Below are positions 6,201-6,962 of a stretch of 6,962 nucleotides of DNA, in pieces. A model generated the notes under the pieces. The model was not told the origin of the DNA and ran no database searches. It saw nothing but the letters and a program-made list of their open reading frames with translations. The DNA is from Planctomycetota bacterium (GTDB lineage: Bacteria; Planctomycetota; UBA1135), in assembly GCA_014382465.1 (NCBI GenBank), contig JACNJP010000364.1, positions 3,366-10,327 of the forward strand, read 5' to 3'. Both the position numbers and the translations under genes were made by a program. Position 1 is the first letter of the stretch. Each line of letters starts with the position of its first letter.

Positions 6201-6908
6201 CGCTACCACCTCGAGGTCTCGGCCAGCGCCCCGTGGCGGCCGCGCGGCCAGCCGGAGCTGGAGCTCCCGCTCGGCAAGGTCGAGACCGACACCTTCCGGC
6301 TGATGGAGCGGGAGGTGAAGGAGGTCGCCACGGTGCAGCTGCCGGTGGCCGGCTCGATCCGGGTCCGCGCCACGCTGCCGAGCGGCGCGGGCGGAAACCC
6401 CTGGTTCACCGCCACCGCCCGGCTCGAGGGCGCCGAGGAGCCCGAAGCCGGCCCCGGCGGCGGGAGGTTCGGTCGCCCAAACCAGGCCTTCGGGCAGGAG
6501 GAGGCGGTCATCACCGGCCTCGAGGAGGGGACCTACGACGTCGTCGTCAGCGGCGGCGAGTGGGTCGAGACCACCGTCACCGGCGTGGTCGTCCGGGCCG
6601 GCGAGGTCGCCGAGACCAGCGTGGTCCTGACCCGCGGCGTGCGCCTGCGGGTCCGGGTCTTGGACGCCTCCAACAACCCGGTCAGCCCCTCCGACATCGC
6701 CCTGATCGACGCCCAGGGCAAGCGGGTCAACGACCGGACGGCCGGCATCGGGGCGGTGCTCCAGCGCATGTTCGGCCAGCCGGAGATCGACCTCGGCACC
6801 CACCGGCCGGGCTTCTACACCATCCGCGTCAGCCACGACGGCCGCACCGTCGACCAGCCGGTCAGCCTGACCGAGGGCAGCTCAGAGCTGGTCGAGGTCC
6901 GGGTCTGA
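3294..6908 (+). CDS. Large membrane-anchored protein of about eleven carboxypeptidase-regulatory-like repeats
   Basis: The 1204-aa product starts MRK followed by a hydrophobic segment (4-23), a signal peptide or anchor, then a Pro/Ala-rich linker (24-75). The rest is tandem beta-sandwich repeats of the CarboxypepD_reg/transthyretin-like type, beginning near residues 79, 185, 281, 374, 487, 623, 721, 819, 908, 1019 and 1115. Each follows the pattern G-x-V-x-D-x-x-G-x-P-V-x-G-A-x-V, a variable insert, then T-D-x-x-G-x-[YF]-x-F and a closing P-G-x-Y-x-[LV]-x-V strand. Clear examples are IVGTVVDPSGAPVAGAEV (187-204) and RGRVVSARDGSPVPDASVVL (911-930). Repeats 10 and 11 are divergent. No protease, sortase or C-terminal membrane motif is visible. 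ATG 3294 is the only usual start after the in-frame TAG at 3234-3236; there is no Shine-Dalgarno. Such domains are found in secreted and surface proteins and often bind carbohydrate or protein. Here the ligand is unknown, and a structural periplasmic or surface role is inferred. Confidence 0.88.
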   Translation: MRKTLTLLFLVVLTAGLAWLVFLGPADPAPAPLDDRPIAAPTGTAPASAGAAQRQDLRQAPSADAFDNRQVKVGGGRHGLHGEVVDESGDPVAGAWVAAYSVPFPLLDFEFDISEIFDKPLDFSLEPLASAFADQEGRFALAGLQGRTLYLTARSHQRLTPRRQRVLPDALDGQEGVVLRTVAGASIVGTVVDPSGAPVAGAEVLVGPGIKYLISAFRNRSFFLERVYTGADGSFAVEAVPARTALTANAFSNAVESGLVEFGPLGRGAEATVQVALGDTGSLSGVVTDLEDEPVARASVVAVPLDLRYVIPFIRDVRAWTADTDGRGRYRFTRLPQALFLLLAQGREGRSAPLTARVTGEGSLAPTLKIDTKLSIEGRVVNGAGRPVANALVRLQSIPTGVEEGGRNERQRMNSPGGIFIEAARELLPELLPDSTTAKTDGQGRFRMPAWSQARLRVSAPGYTEADFRLSGLAEDKKPVLQIWKPGSIGGQVVDDLDDRPVRFYLVRGNAGGGQPTRVAEAIEMVPVDPEADPIEHESAAGPDWLAEDEQLLGQQEASWRAQLGGTTLVDSEDGRFLLKDIPPGSWRLTVQAEGYENGAATSVVVAEGERTEDVVIRLGRGAMISGRVLTSSTRAPVAGAIVTAGRGEESGFLAMLQGMGESVAMAETGEDGGYRLTGVPGGSGHVNVAADGYASASQKIPEMKAGEVRDGVEVVVMDGGSITGFVFDRHGVPLPARMVGAASMQARDFQQTATDEQGRYRMEHMRPGSYFMMAADLEDESLFTGDIMTMLGSSRITTTYVKDGEVTELDIVDPSAGGCRLEGKLMANGVPVPGANLMLLSAEGSGLLNLNLGFSTSRTNEKGEFLFKSLAPGEYRVQVESDEWRGALPLEVWEVPEDYQVLEVPVSGVRGRVVSARDGSPVPDASVVLVSDEPQAGGLAAMFGGGAERKWEQADETGYYSFEGVAPGRYHLEVSASAPWRPRGQPELELPLGKVETDTFRLMEREVKEVATVQLPVAGSIRVRATLPSGAGGNPWFTATARLEGAEEPEAGPGGGRFGRPNQAFGQEEAVITGLEEGTYDVVVSGGEWVETTVTGVVVRAGEVAETSVVLTRGVRLRVRVLDASNNPVSPSDIALIDAQGKRVNDRTAGIGAVLQRMFGQPEIDLGTHRPGFYTIRVSHDGRTVDQPVSLTEGSSELVEVRV

Positions 6909-6962
6909 GCCCGCCGCTTCGGCCGCCAGCTCCCGCTCGACGACCATCGCCGCCCCGCCCCG
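6882..6962 (-). CDS. Possible C-terminal end of a convergent gene, unidentified
   Basis: On the minus strand a frame open from the window edge encodes 26 residues (including GAAMVVERELAAEAAG) and stops at TGA 6884-6882, overlapping the last 27 bases of the large repeat gene. Its composition is ordinary for a protein helix and its codons end mostly in G or C, but in DNA this GC-rich a short open frame is expected by chance. I recognise no family. If it is not coding, 6909-6962 is simply intergenic DNA with a weak hairpin at 6913-6923. Confidence 0.2.
   Translation of the reverse strand, partial: RGGAAMVVERELAAEAAGSDPDLDQL

Noticed and set aside
3174..6836. A 1220-codon open frame on the minus strand, antisense to the large repeat gene
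   Set aside because: Its translation is monotonous Ala/Gly/Arg/His/Asp-rich sequence with no domain pattern, as expected of the complement of a GC-rich gene whose third positions avoid T and A. The plus strand shows clear repeats and a signal anchor.
6909..6962. Intrinsic terminator after the large gene
   Set aside because: Only a four-base stem (6913-6916 with 6920-6923) is seen, with no following T-tract.
1..6962. CRISPR array, tRNA, rRNA or complete insertion sequence
   Set aside because: No regularly spaced direct repeats, no tRNA-like cloverleaf and no transposase frame were found; the only repeat element is the single palindrome at 2262-2324.

Overview
The window is very GC-rich (about 70% by eye) and comes from a bacterium. 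It holds two housekeeping-type genes and a divergent pair of envelope-protein genes. High GC, dense packing, weak or absent Shine-Dalgarno sequences and a giant membrane-anchored protein built of carboxypeptidase-regulatory-like beta-sandwich repeats suggest an Acidobacteriota-, Myxococcota- or Planctomycetota-like genome, possibly a metagenome contig. This placement is an inference; there is no rRNA or lineage marker here.

Layout. Positions 1-1114 (minus strand): a partial gene for a QueC-type 7-cyano-7-deazaguanine (preQ0) synthase, fused in frame to a GNAT acyltransferase domain. Its 3' end runs off the window through a run-rich G tract that looks damaged, probably with a one-base indel. 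Positions 1115-1219: a 105-nt divergent intergenic region. Positions 1220-2260 (plus): mrp/apbC, a P-loop ATPase of iron-sulfur cluster assembly with an N-terminal MIP18/DUF59 domain. It lacks the C-terminal CxxC motif seen in well-studied Mrp proteins. Positions 2262-2324: a 19-bp perfect inverted repeat around an AT-rich centre, sitting exactly between the convergent gene ends. It looks like a dispersed REP/MITE-like palindrome and supplies the stop codon and last residues of the next gene. Positions 2305-3234 (minus): a 309-aa anchored protein with two carboxypeptidase-regulatory-like domains. Positions 3235-3293: a 59-nt divergent promoter region without a usable Shine-Dalgarno on either side. 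Positions 3294-6908 (plus): a 1204-aa anchored protein with about eleven such domains. Positions 6909-6962: a short tail that may hold the end of a convergent minus-strand gene.

Functionally, QueC and Mrp are unrelated core enzymes that share only a divergent promoter region. The two repeat proteins share an architecture (N-terminal anchor, Pro/Ala-rich linker, repeated beta-sandwiches) and a divergent promoter, so they are probably related by descent and may act together outside the cytoplasmic membrane. I see no enzyme domain in either.
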